Assembly: GCA_950106755.1 (NCBI GenBank)
Contig: OX467091.1
Span: 28,537,538-28,601,537 of the forward strand
DNA: 64,000 nt
Direction: 5' to 3'
DNA from: Climacium dendroides
Taxonomy: Eukaryota > Streptophyta > Bryopsida > Hypnales > Climaciaceae
Part shown: positions 35,336 through 47,759 of the stretch, piece after piece
Position numbering within the stretch: the first letter of the stretch is position 1
Layout of the letters: each line of letters begins with the position of its first letter
Made by a program: the position numbers and the translations under genes
The notes under the pieces: model-generated
What the model saw: only the letters and a program-made list of their open reading frames with translations
Told to the model about the DNA's origin: nothing
Databases searched by the model: none

Positions 35336-36355
35336 ATGACTTCTAGGGCAAGCCAGCGGAAGTTGAAGGATCTACTTGAGGACTCAGAGGACGAGATGCT
35401 GCCACCGGTGCCCCGGCCAAGGATTATTCCGGTGATGAAGGTAGTTCCGGAGATTCCGACAGAAGAGGATCAGTTGGGGCGCCTGCGGGAGAACCTCACC
35501 AATATGGGGTGTGACGGACTCCTGGAGGTGCCGTGGGGGATCCGTGAGGAGAGTCTGGTGTCGGACATCTTTCGACCGGAAATTGGCATATTGAACACCA
35601 CCATCCAAGCGAAGCCAGACTTGTAGACGGTGAACACCTGGAGGGCAGTTTACAAGTTCCGGGAGGCGCCGGACAAGGTTATGGAGAAAAACCAGGAGGT
35701 GATGGAGGGCGAATTCCGGGCGCCCGCCAACCCGAAGGAAGGTTACCAGGTTTCCAACCTGGTGAATCTGGAGTACCAGGTTTCCAACCTAGTGAATCCG
35801 GAGTACCAGGATGTGATAGCGTTTCTTAACCCTATCCTCCATCCCACCAAGCCGCGGCGAGTAGTAGCGAAGGTGGCCTCCGCCATCTTGGGGAGCCTCC
35901 AGGGGAAAATGATGATGGATTGGGCGGCTGTCATCCATGAGCTAGTCGGGGACTTGGTACGTTCCCTCTGGTCCGGAAAGAAGAGTCAGAGTCCTCTTCC
36001 GGCATACTTGTCTCATCTGTACGCTCATCACTCTCTGCTCAAGGCCAACGAGGAGAGTGCATATCAAGACCTAGTCCAGCTCCAGCAGTACGGGGGAGAA
36101 GAGTCCTCGCCTCGAGACGGACCGGACGATGAGGAGACGGAGGACGAGCAGCCGTCCTCTCCTCTAAAGAAGAGGAAAAGGCGGAATAGGGCGCCGCCGG
36201 AGAATCCGTCAGAGGAGCCTCCCGCACCGGAGCCACAGGAAGAAGTTCCGGAGCAGAAGATGGAGACCGGACCAACTCCAGAAGACGTCCGACCTTCCCT
36301 ACAACTGGTAACATCATATTCATTAATTTGGGAGTTTGGCAACCTCCCAAAATAA
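35336..36355 (+). pseudogene. gag-like ORF B, copy R2
   Basis: Homologue of 846-2123 with one in-frame TAG (35624, where R1 has TGG) and a small duplication around YQVSNLVN. It has an acidic N-terminus, the conserved NTWRAVYKFREAPDKV and HLYAHHSLLKANEESAYQ blocks, and a basic KKRKRRNR stretch that may be a nuclear signal. Similarity to R1 stops at about 36308; from there the frame enters unrelated AT-rich sequence and ends at 36353. The element is therefore cut on its 3' side. Confidence 0.55.
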
Positions 36356-37440
36356 TAATACCTATTTGCAAGCATACAAAATCGAATATATTTAAACAAA
36401 TTTTAAGTTGAAAAAATCTTGTTTTTGTAGTTGAAGTCTAAAATTTCTATGACAATGACAACTTCAAGTAGAAGGAAAAGAATTCAGCTTTTTAAAATTA
36501 ATGAGTGTAAATAAAAAGTCTGTTAAAGATAGTGATGTTATTGAAGCCATGTCGGCGATAGGGAGCAAGTTTTGTCTGTTAGACCTCATTGGCAAACTTA
36601 AAAATTATAATGTGAACTTCTAACTAGTTTATAGAGTCTTCCTACCTATTATCATATGTTATTTTGTCTTCAGTAATCACCCTATTGAGTTAGGGTATAC
36701 TGCGAGAAGTCACATCAGAGACTGATAGTTGATTGTGTGAGAAGAGGTCTAGGTTCGATTCCCGTTGACCGCAGTCTATTAAGCCGTGGGCGCTATCTTC
36801 ATATTGAGCTACAGATTGTACATTTAATTTTTACAGACATAAATTTCACCTACAAGTCCATTTCTGAAATTGCATTCAATTTTGCAAGAGAATATTACAA
36901 TTAAAAATGGAAAGTAAACAAAAAATAGGAATCACGTACACAAGTTAAAATATAATATAATAAAAGAATATAATAAAAACATAGTTTCAGACAATTACTA
37001 AACAAGATCCCTCACACACTCTTAAATACTAGTCTCCAAACAAATCTATAAAATCAAATCTAAACATTCTATTCAATAAAATACCACCTGTTTTATGACT
37101 TGCAAAAGAGTATCATATATATTTTTTTGTTTTGAAAAACAAAAAATTTAAATAAAACTAATGGAACATATAAACATAACTTGCAATATAAATAACTACC
37201 TATATAATACTTCGTACACTTTCAATCAGAATTGTATGAAGATAAAGTGCCATTGATGACATCAACTTGAGCTGTCAAGATCTTCAAAACACACTCCACC
37301 GTGTCTTTCTTCACTCTAGATTTCCATGCCGTCACAAGAGAATTGGTGTATTCCCACATTGGATCTTGGGCCTCGTCTACTTTCCAACGCAATCCTTTAC
37401 TAGAGTCCCATCCATGGTAGAACTCTTGAACATTTCGCTC
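36356..37440. other. AT-rich spacer with a tRNA-like or SINE-like sequence
   Basis: No coding sequence is supported. Apart from the tRNA-like stretch at 36698-36775 it is plain AT-rich DNA. Confidence 0.5.
36698..36775 (+). ncRNA. Degenerate tRNA-like sequence, possibly the head of a SINE
   Basis: Contains GGTTCGATTCC (36752-36762), a perfect pol III B box. The outer CTGCG...CGCAG can pair as part of an acceptor stem. The T-stem pairs poorly and the D arm is not clean, so this is not a functional tRNA as read. A tRNA-derived SINE or tRNA pseudogene fits best. Confidence 0.35.
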
Positions 37441-40000
37441 TCATGACGTAGGCCGAAAGTACTTAATCAACAAACAATTAGGATGATCGGAATTCTTGAA
37501 AGGATTAGACAACGCTCGTGCAATCCATATTGGTTTAGGATCACCATCAGCTGGTCGAATAGCAACAAAATATCCTTTATAAACATCTCGTGCCACACGA
37601 AAAGATGGCAATGGACGGTTGCGAAGGGTTCCCACAAAAGTATCATCTTCAGCAAACTCCTCTCGAACCTCACCATTGTCATCAAGTTCATCCTCTTCTG
37701 TTCCTTGGATTCGAGTACACGACCAAAAGCCGTCCTTCAACGCTTGAGAAGGTTCAATTGGCTCCTTCAATGCTGCATTGACCGCCCGCCAATAGAACAC
37801 CAAATGTTCAAAGCGCCTTCTGTACTCCCCACTTTCATCTTCATCACACAAAGCCTCCCAATATTTGATGAACCCAACCAATCCCTTTGAAATGTCATCC
37901 AACATTCGCATGGGAAGGGGAGCCACAGGAAGCGACTCCCCACGAGGCCAAAGACTTTGTCCTTCCGAATCCTCTCGCCACAATTTGATTCCCTCCTCAG
38001 GAAGCCAATCATTGTCTGTACAATAAATTTTGTACTTCATGATAGGCACCCCTGCTACATTCAAATAAAATTTGAATTGTTGGGCCTTAGTATGGCCTAC
38101 AAGCCTATCATGTCCTTTACAAATCGAGCCTTCTATAAAGGCTTTAAAATCAGGCACTTCCTCAATGAGATGAGGAATTGTAGGCACTGAATCGACATCC
38201 ATGAAGGACTTCATCAAAGAAGGAATGGTAGGAAAGTTTTCCTTCTTCAATTGCATACTCCACCTCTCAAACAAAGCGTCAATGTCATCATGCGTGTGGC
38301 CAACCAACATGAAGCTAACGTAAACCTCACGAAAGATCTTCTTTGCAACCAAGAGAGACCAAAATGCAAACACAAATCTATTCTTGTTGTCACCAGTGGC
38401 GTTGTCCATTTGAACATTCAAAACTGGAGGAAGAGGAGTCCCTGCAATTGGTACTTCCGGCGCTGGTCGAAGCGACGATTAGCACATCTCAGCACCTTCC
38501 AAAATAGCACGAAAAAGGGGAGCTGAGCCTGATCCAACGAACAACTCCCTCAATGAAAACTTTGGAGGTAGTTCAAGGTCACGCAAAAGCTTAGCAAACG
38601 ACCCAACTGTGTAGTTGGAATCATGAAGGAAAATGTCAAGACCATAATGAGCGTAACGCACATCACCATGCCCATGCGCAATCATACCAGTCACTGTGAT
38701 GGGTAGCTCATTAGCCCGTCGAGTTGTTTGCTCTTGTGGGAGAAAACAGGAGAAGCTGTTTTCGCATGATCCATTTTGTCATGCATGATTGTCAAGCACT
38801 CATGAGGATATGCGGTCGACATATATCGATTTCCATAATATTGGTCTCGGTGTGCTCGAGCTTTAGCCAAATGTCTCTCTAACATATGGGTCCATTTCCT
38901 TTGCAAGCCTTTGGAAGCCCCCCTTCTTAGAGTTTGAATCCTGTCACATGTAGCACATCGTGCGAAATTGTCTCCGGGTTTTTTTGCACTGTAATGAGGA
39001 AAGTTTAACTTCCTTATCTTGCTGATATTGGAAGGCGACACTTCCTTCAGTCCGAAGACAACGTTTGCTGAATTGACCTCCGAAATAGTATCTTTCCACC
39101 TGAAAGTGGCAGGCAGAATCATGGAGACCACCTTCTCTCCCAAAGGCAAAGTGTGAGCACGATGAGGTATATGGTCTGCCGACTTTTCAAGAATGGACCT
39201 CAACGTTGCAGTTGCTTGCAACGTATGCCTTTGTAGCTTTTGACTCCCCAAATTCCTGTGCGATTGAGCTTGTTCACCTTTTGCAGCATATCCTTGAAAG
39301 CGGTGAAACATAGTTTCCGATACCCCAGCAATATGCCGCCAAGCCGCCATACACACCTCGATGCCTTCGACCATCACCACCCTCTTTCCTTGAGCGTCAC
39401 GATGAACTTGTCAATGCACGTCCAACTTCATGTGGTATCGGAACTCGAACGTCGTCTTGTGATACATGCGTTCCCGGAAAGCCCGAATCTTATCCCTTGA
39501 AAAAGGTTGAACACAATTTTTGGAGCAGCACTCCTTACTGGAGATAGAATGAATGGACTCTTGTGTCAAAAGGGTCTTCGCCTTCACACACGTCTGAGGA
39601 GCAGGAGGGCGAAACGAACTTGTATATGACCTCCCACGTGAGGTACTCGGGCGAAGAATGAGAGACTGCCAACAGTCGTACTCAGACCGAATCTCGTGAT
39701 CGCGAAGGCTAGCTCCCTTCAAATACACTCGCTCGATTGGCCATGCCCGCAACAAGTACTTCCAATCATGTGAAACCTCATCTTCAAGTAAAGACTTGGA
39801 GATTTGTACCGCCACATGTGAATTGCCAAGAGGACCATTGCATTCTAGGACAAGGTCGGAGCTCACGCTCTAGCAAATGCCCTCCGCCACTGGAAGACCG
39901 TGCACATTGTAGAGTGTAACAAGCTCCGTCATCCAACGAGGTCGAGGGATTCCTTCACAGTCGGGAATGTCGATGACCTCATCGTGAACAGTCTGATTCT
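37441..40000 (-). pseudogene. DUF7869-type transposase-like gene, decayed
   Basis: Coding sense runs leftward from about 40000 to TGA 37441 in two frames joined near 38700. Stops interrupt it: TAG 39870, TGA 39411, TAA 38479. Order of parts: an N-terminal segment (RPRWMTELVTLYNVHGL); a Cys-containing block CCSKNCVQPFSRDKIRAFRERMY; a conserved region around VEGIEVCMAAWRHIAGVSETMFHRF; and a C-terminal domain with NVQMDNATGDNKNRFVFAFWSLLV and VSFMLVGHTHDDIDALF. The last two motifs are those I associate with DUF7869 proteins, a widespread family often viewed as transposase-derived with an RNase-H-like core. The true start and element ends are not identified. Confidence in family is moderate; it is clearly not intact. 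Confidence 0.65.
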
Positions 40001-40612
40001 CTATAGTAAGTAGGTGCCAATATGCGGCGGATATGGTGTAAATCGTTACACCGTTTTACACCATTTCTGACAGGGTGTATCTCCCTCGTGTAAATTTGGG
40101 TGAAGTTGAAGATATCCGCGGGATTATTGCACCATCTTGACTGATTTTTTGCCCTCTTTCCAACGGCACCAATCTCGCCTTCAAATTCATTGTGGATCAA
40201 AAGATATGGGCGCCCTAAACCCGCAGTTGCCACCGCCTACAACCACTTCGGCGACAAAAATCTGCATGAATTCTTGCTCAATGTGAGCGAGTTTGGATTA
40301 CTTCTCAACTGATTTTGGCTCCTCTTTCCAATGAGACTAGTCTCATGCTCCAATTTGAAGTGGATTGGAAGTTAGGGCCGGTCTTGGCTTGAAGGTTGTT
40401 GGTTTGGGGTTTCGGAGCGACTTCGGCAATGCATATCTTTGCCGATTTTGGCCCGATTCGAGAAATTTCGAACTGGGTCTGGACTGATTTCTTCTCTTCT
40501 TTCCAGTGGTCTAAGTTTCAAGCTCGAATTCTCTACTTGTGAAAAGTTAGAGCTGCTGGAGTCTTCAAGTCTTCATGTTTCGGCCTTTTCGGGGGGTTCA
40601 GGCTTCTTTTCT

Positions 40613-40730
40613 AAACGGGTTACACTAGTGTGACCGTCCCGAGTTACACCAGTGTAACCCGAGATTTCTTGAGGGTAATCCAGGGTTACACCCGTGTGAC
40701 CCGAGAGTACACTAGTGGGTCAAAGCACAC
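40613..40730. repeat. Short palindromic repeat cluster 1 (GGTTACACTAGTGTGACC type)
   Basis: Four to five copies of a near-palindrome GGTTACAC(T/C)(A/C)GTGT(G/A)ACC separated by CGAGATTTCTTGAGGGTAAT-like spacers. It is similar to the cluster at 41513-41618. Confidence 0.8.
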
Positions 40731-41512
40731 TACACTAGGTACGATTTCGGCAAAAACTTACAATAATTTGCTAGTACATTTTTGTATCGTAAGTACTAAA
40801 AGTACTAAGTGTATTTTTCTTATTTTTCATCAATTGTTGAGTGTAATTATTGTGCACTATACTCATCTTAATCTACTCCAAAAATGATGGACAATGTGTG
40901 GTTGAAGTCTAAGTGATCTTTCAAAAAAAAACCAAATATTACCCTCCAAAAAATATCCAAGTACTCTCAGTACTTTTAAAGAAATAATGTGTTTTTTATT
41001 TCTTCTAAAATAGAGGTATATTTTAGGGATTTGACACTTAGCCATTCTAAAGTAAAGGTATATATAGCTTCTAGTATAAAAAAATTAGACAAAACAATCT
41101 ATTTTATATCCACTTCTTACTGCAAAAGAAGTTGCCATACAAGCTTTTAAATTCAAGTAATAATTGCAACTATGCCATTATTTTAAGCAAGATCTCCTCG
41201 TACAACAACTAATCTGTATATCTATATAAAAAATACGTAAATATGATCATTTTTGAAACCTCCACAAAGTACTTTCCACAATTTTGACAAATCTGACGTA
41301 CTTTTTTTTTCCAATAAAGTATTTGTTTTGACCCCCAAAAAACACTTTTATGAACTTTTGGCCACTAAAAACAAATCCTAACAAAATTACTCATCTACTT
41401 CAACTCAATAGAATTAAAAAATATTTTGTTTTTTGAACCAAAAAAGTACTTTAAGCTTAAGACATCCCTAAAAAATACTTTTTTGACATACTTTTTAGGG
41501 GGGCGTAGTGTA
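40731..41512. other. AT-rich spacer between the palindrome clusters
   Basis: No gene is seen; the sequence is rich in A/T homopolymers. Confidence 0.5.
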
Positions 41513-41618
41513 CTTCTACCCTAGTGTAACCCGAGATTTCTTGAGTGTAATCCGGGGTTACACTAGTGTGACCCGAGATTACACTAGTGTAATCCGGGGT
41601 TACACCAGTGTGACCCGG
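41513..41618. repeat. Short palindromic repeat cluster 2
   Basis: Same unit as 40613-40730. It ends immediately before the left target-site duplication of E2, so E2 inserted at the edge of this repeat. Confidence 0.8.
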
Positions 41619-41620
41619 CC

Positions 41621-41630
41621 TCAAGGCGTA
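41621..41630. repeat. Target-site duplication of E2, left copy
   Basis: TCAAGGCGTA; the right copy at 56068-56077 is TTAAGGCGTA, 9 of 10 identical. Confidence 0.85.
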
Positions 41631-41830
41631 GGATGAAGCTAGTTTGCATGCCTAGAGCGGTGAGCGGTGAGCCTAGAGCGGTGAATGGAGAGCATAGAGC
41701 AGAAAAAAGAATAAAATAATGAACATTTAGTGGGAATTTACCAAAAATAGAAATAAAAAAGGTTTAGGTCCAAAATTAGTAATTATTTGGACCTATTACC
41801 GTTGAATAAGGGTGCTCCTATGACCGTGGG
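41631..41830 (+). repeat. E2 left terminal and subterminal repeat
   Basis: GAGCGGTGAGCGGTGAGCC repeat (41653-41700), an AT-rich stretch, then CCTATTACCGT (41792) and CCTATGACCGTGGG (41817-41830). It is the inverted counterpart of 55910-56067. Confidence 0.85.
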
Positions 41831-42050
41831 AATGAAATTATTCACGCACTTTTGACCACTATTACTGTAGGATGGCAGCAAAATGTGAACAAAAATGTAC
41901 ACACCTTTGAAATTTTCAATGTCAATGATGATTCAATGAGTAGTCAAAATGTACAACAACAACTTCGTGGTGGCCCTTTTAGTCTCACCACTATTTCATT
42001 CAATCTAAAAAGAGAATTGTACAATGTAGCACTCGGGCTCAATAGCATCT

Positions 42051-45000
42051 CTAAGTTGCTGGTTGCTTAAGTAGCACCATCTGAATAACACGCTTAATTT
42101 CATTGAAGTTGAAACTAGGAGCGTGCATAAAAACATCTATCTCACTGTCCAATCCACAAACTACATGAAATATGTAGTACAGATGCTTACAATTTGTCCA
42201 TTGTCCACGCTTTCCCAATGATTTGCTCGACATGTCTTTGAAGAAGAGGCATGAACAACTGGGAAATTGGCCAATCATAATTAAATATTGCGAAATTTTG
42301 AGACCATTTCAGGACTCAAAGGTGATGATGCAACCTAAGGCAGGAATTGGTACCATAGAAACCTTCAAAATCTGCCCAATGACAGTAAGAGCAGAAGCAC
42401 AGGAATTGGCATGCTTCGTTGAAGGTGCCTTTGGATTCCGCCTGATGTTCTTCCCGAATCTGCGCTTTGGAAAGTCGTTAGAGAACTCTGGGGTAGGATA
42501 CTCTGACAGGTCCACCAATGACCCCTTTTCCCTGAATAGCTTCCTTGGAGAGAGCTCCAGACGTGGTGCCAATCGAAAACCAGCGTTCTCCAAGTCTAGG
42601 ATCTCCTTTTGTGTGAGATTGGTGCCAATCTTGACAGGCCAAACTTCTGGAACTGCAGTTTTGGAAACCACCTACTTACGACGAGTACCCTTCACGCACC
42701 TTTCAATGTCATCGTTGCAGAAGAAGAACTGCATGCGCTCTTGTTTATTCTTCCTATTGTTGTGCATGATGCCGTTGTAAGTTGGTGCAGCCGTACTCTT
42801 TCCATCTTGTACAATTCGTGCCACACATTTCTTCTTGGTGATGGCCTGTTGAGCGAAGCAAGCCTTCGCTGACATCTTTGGAAGTCGCGCAATGTGCCAT
42901 TCATGCTCATTGCATACTATTTCTTGTACAGCCTTCACATGCTCCATGGTTGGAACTGTAGTAGGTGTTTCTAGTTGAACCGGATTATTATGCAGGTCTT
43001 CAGTTGCTTCTTGCTGTGCGTCACCCTCTGAAGTGAGATCATAAAATATTGCACCTCCTGCTCGCGTTTGTACCCGAGGGCGAGAGATGCTAATCTTGTC
43101 AGGTCTATGAGAGTCGAACTCCGACCCAGGAGGAAGATCTGCTTTGCGCTTGAAGGAGAGAAATACTTCCTCACCTTGAAGATGAGGCTCGCGAGTGCAA
43201 AAACCGGCAACTCCAAGCATGTTTCGAAGCGCTTGATGAAGCGATTTCAGGTTGCCTGACGTTGGGCGGTTCGTTGGGTGACTCGAAACAACAATTCTTC
43301 TTTTCCAGGTCCAGTACCCGATCTCTCACCATTCAAATACTGGTAGTAGGCAACCATTTGCATGAAAGCACGTATGTAATCATCGACAGTTGCCACATAC
43401 AAGTCATTACCTCGTTTACCGCTCTGTTGAAGCCACTTGTTGTGTACAGTCTCCGCTAAATTGCACGAGGGCATTTCAGCAAGCTCATCCTCAGAAACGG
43501 CCTGTGATGTCAAATGAATGGTAGTATAATTTAGAGTGAGGTTACAACTTTACAGAAAATTAAAAGCAAAAAGGCCCGGAGCAAAGTGTGAACTCACCAA
43601 ATCCATGAAACCACCCCATTGGCAATAGCGGAAGTGCCAGAAAGCAAGCCATAGGTCAAGACGAACGACTCCTTCATCAGTCGTTGCCCCAGAGGAAAGC
43701 CACCATGATCTGATAGCAAGGTACCGCTCCTCAGCCTCTGCTAACGACTTGACATTCTTGTATTGCATGCACAATTGACGATGTTGTCGTTGCAGGTCCG
43801 CCCAAATGTCAGCCTTTGTATGTTTCTCCAATGACTGGGTCCAATAGAACAAACAAGTACGTTCTTGGTCCTCCATAGGAATTGAAGCATCACCGCTACC
43901 ATATACAATATGAATTGCATTCCAGTTTGCTTGTGCACTATCTGCCATGAAGCCCTTTAATTGTACGTTAGAAACGTTGTGTCTGGCCACAACAGCATTC
44001 AAGTTCTTCCAGAAGATGATTTGAGCGGCAACATCTTCCGACTGCATATCACACATTGCAATGGTCATTACCCGACAATAGGTAGCATCATAAACATGGC
44101 AGGCCATGGAAGTCCAGCCCTTTACACGCTTGACATGGTCGAACATCATCCATGCATTCTGTAAATCTCCACCTAGTTGCATTCTTGTCACGAGATCAAC
44201 TCCACTTCTTGGCCCGATCTCAGACATCTTGAAAACAAAGACCTTGTCGGACTCAGACCCTTGGCCAGGGAATTTGTTCTCCTGGACAAATGCCCAATAG
44301 CTAGACCCTCTAAGTTTGGTGATGCTGTCCATGACTCCAAAGCGTCTCAAGTACCGAAACGTCGTGATTTGATTCCGAATACTTGGGGAAGACATGTGTT
44401 TGAACTTATCAAACACCGGTATGAGCTCATCAAGAGTAAGTTCCTTCTGCATTGCTCCATCTGCAGAAAGAAGCAATTCACCAAGGAATTCCTTACTGGC
44501 TTCAAGGACAATGGCAAAATTAGTTGCTGTTGGAGTTTTCTCTACTTGTTTACCAATGAGGCTCTTTATCTTCTTAGTGACATCTCTGTATTCACCAATC
44601 TTTACAGGATGATAATGGGTTTCGAGGTGCACACATGCACGAGTCATATTTCCATGACCAAGAACATAATAAATCTTAGCCAAGCACCCATCTAAGCATG
44701 ATGGAGAAACCTTGCAGATTTTACACACGATAGTTGAGCCTTTTGGAGGGTTAGATCCAACTTCAAAGGTGAATGAGGAGATTCCATCCCATTCGGTTTC
44801 GTTAGCTTGAGAGGACCGGTGCACACGAGATAAATAATCGCAAGCTCCGTTAGTACATTGCAAATGACCTAAGCACGAAGACATTCTAAATGTTAAACCC
44901 ATGTCATTCTTGATATTGGAGGTGATGGTACGAGTCCAAGCATGGCCATCGTGGCGTTTGTCCATGCCATGAAGGAGCTTTGCTTGTGACTGTGATGCAT

Positions 45001-45724
45001 ATTTCCCCGGCGGGGGGAACTCAAACATCACGTCGCCATCAAATCTAGGGGGAAGGAATTCCACTCTCTCGGTTTTTATTTTAGTAAAGTCTACTTTAGA
45101 CAAGATGGACTTCGACCCTTTCCTTGCAGCTAATTTTTTGAGACAATCAACAACGCTCACATAGTCATCAATCCATGGCGGAATCGGAGGCCTAGAAGTA
45201 CTTGGATGACTGCCTTGCGATGAATTTGTATCATGCGAAGGGTGACATATTACAGTAGGATTGGGGATTGGAATAGTAGAAGACGGCAATGTACTGGGGA
45301 GCGCATCTTCAGAATCATCACTCAAGAGATGGACGATACGTTCGCAAGGCTCAATCTTAACCTTTCGGAGCATAGGTGTTTGCAAGGTGCATGTAGATGA
45401 CACCCTAAGGGTGAGGATCTTAGTGTATGCACCTTGAAGAGGATCTTTCAATCCATACACTCGGTACGTCCCCAACTTCAGAATCCAACACTGACCTTGA
45501 TCATTCATAGAGGACTCATGACCTATAGTGTGAAGAAGTTCTCCGAAATCAACGTCAAAGACCTCCTCATCAACATGCATAGATCCTTCTAGAAATTGAA
45601 AACGAAGATGCAAACGAAGAGCACTGACTGTGCACTTTCCATCAGCTCCTACTTGAAAAGAAATAGGAACTCCTTGGCCATCAGCATGAATTAGCACCAC
45701 GGGAGGATTTTGAGAATTAGCCAT
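42051..45724 (-). pseudogene. MULE-2: Mutator-like transposase of E2, two exons
   Basis: Exon 1 (45724-43598) is fully open for 709 codons. I use ATG 45724 because it matches the MULE-1 start. A 96-bp GTGAGT...ACAG intron (43597-43502) sits at the same phase-0 position as in MULE-1. Residues ~255-375 form the WRKY/GCM1-like finger (RHDGHAW, SSCLGHLQCTNGACDYL, CKICKVSPSC, ETHYHPVK). The catalytic core spans ~500-709 with AWMMFDHVKR, GFMADSAQANWNAI and LAFWHFRYCQWGG. Exon 2 (43501-42051) carries the SWIM finger (GQFPSCSCLFF, TNCKHLYYIF). Exon 2 is damaged: a frameshift near 43250, TAG 42672 (Trp in MULE-1) and TGA 42309 (Gly in MULE-1). Exon 1 is the best-preserved transposase sequence in the window. 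Confidence 0.85.
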
Positions 45725-46716
45725 TGCAATGGAGAAAGAAAAGACACGGACAACATGGGAATTGTGAATAGAATTTAAATCCAAGAGTTCTATAGGTATA
45801 TTTTGATGCAAGAGGTTATGCAAACATCACTGTATGAAGACATAGACAGATAGAATTAATAAAGAGGGTGATTAAGAGACGTTTTAATTAGAAAAATGAC
45901 GAGAGTCATGTATTGATGAAAATGATATATTTTTGAAAAGTTGCCGGCGCGTGTCAGATAGGTGGGTTGCTTGTAATTCTGTAAGTATAATAATAAAGGG
46001 TGTTGGCGTTATGAAATAATTATACAATAGAATTGTAAATGAAGTCTAATCCATAGTATCAATAGACGCTGGTTCAATTACATAGATTTGCCATTATTAG
46101 AGAATGCATGTTTGAAAAAAGGCCTTTCACCGGAGAACTACAATGAACCATAATGTAGATGTTAGTTTGAATTACTTTTATTTATGGTGGATTTCAAATT
46201 TACAAGGACAACGAACTGGCGGCGAGTGTAAGTGTAATAGGGACCTACTAGATTTTAGTGACGGTGACAGTTAGATTGCTAGGATAGCCTTTCTATTTAT
46301 AAAAGATATGACAATCTAAATAAAATAAACAATCTTGAAAAGTATAGACATCTAATTGGAGTATTCAAGTAGTCATAATTTACTTCATACTTGAAGTAGA
46401 GCGTTGAATGAGCGTGTTTAGGGTTGTTGGAAATATTGAGGTGGCCGCTAGATCAAGCTTACAAGGTTGTACCCACCAATTGGCCATCGAGAGCATAAAG
46501 ATGTAGAAAATGTCACTTCAGTTACTATTGAGATTCGATGTGCGTGATGATTAGTAGTATTAACAAAGATTGATATACGGAGAAAGAGTCCGTGATTGAG
46601 TATTTCAAATTCAATTGTTTGTTATTGAGAAACGTCTGTAGTAAGGGCATTGCCACATTCCCCAACTCAATAGAAGACAGTATAGTGGAGAGCTTAATGA
46701 TGTTCTATTGAGCCAA
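45725..46716. promoter_or_regulatory. Shared divergent promoter region of E2
   Basis: 0.99 kb of non-coding sequence between the MULE-2 and P2 start codons, in the same position as 20844-21599 of E1. I see no strong sequence similarity to the E1 interval by eye. Confidence 0.5.
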
Positions 46717-47759
46717 ATGCAGGACGGAGATAGGAAGAAGAAGCGAAGGAGTGGGTTTCGTTATTCATTTAGAAAGCAACTAGCCACATTTAGAAAGCAA
46801 CTAGCCAAATCTAGAATGTTTAGGCAACAACTTCAACGTTCAGGCATAGACCTTACTAGTACAACTAGAACACTTTCGTATCAAGGTGCTTTGTTGAAAG
46901 AAGTTGTTGAGACTCTTCCATTGGAAGGTGAGATATCAGGATTTGCGGGGTCGCAAGACAATCAACCATTCATGTCTGAATGCGAGACCGAAGAAGAGTT
47001 GTCAAGTGAAGAACAAAGCAAAGTAAGTATCCATTGGCTGAAGAATATCTTTGATGTCCTACAAAATAATGTGGTCTGTTGCAAATCATTCTTTAGGTTT
47101 TGAGCATATCGATGTTGATTGTGGAATTAATAGAAACTAGAAGAGGATTTTGGTCTAAGCGCTCATTTACCTCCGCATGCACTAGAACGTTCAGGCACTC
47201 TTTGCATCTTGCGGCCGTATCCTCTCCCTTGGACGTCAATTGCAATATGGTTTGCTCGAGTTCCTGTCGCAAGTATAATATAAGGGTGAATTAACATTGA
47301 TATGTCTAATACCAAGTCATCGGGGTATAGGGTTTTGTTACTAGAAGCTCGAAAATGACGATACTTAGATCAATGTTTCAGAAGGCGGCATTAGTGTCAG
47401 AGTATACGCAAATAGAAGAGACAAGTGGAGAGCAGTTTCAAGAGACCGATCAAGACAGGAATAATCATGACTACGAGCTACAACAGAACAACCAAGGCGA
47501 TGAAGATCTGGACGATTGTGCACAAAGCACACCTTCAAAGGCTTCAGATGTAGTAAGTCACTCCATCATTGCACTTTCATCTATTTTTTGATCTCTCTAC
47601 AGGCCTCAAAGGTCCTCTTCTAAATTGAATGAATCACGTAGTCGGAATAGGGCTTTACCTCCCCTCCGCAACATCGAAGAGCACCCACGAGCAGTGGAGG
47701 CCGGTTCACATGTGCCAAATGTCCACAATAAAACTAGAGTGTTTGGACCAAGGCTCACT

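Noticed and set aside
36698..36775. Functional tRNA gene
   Set aside because: Only the B box is convincing; T-stem and acceptor pairing are broken.
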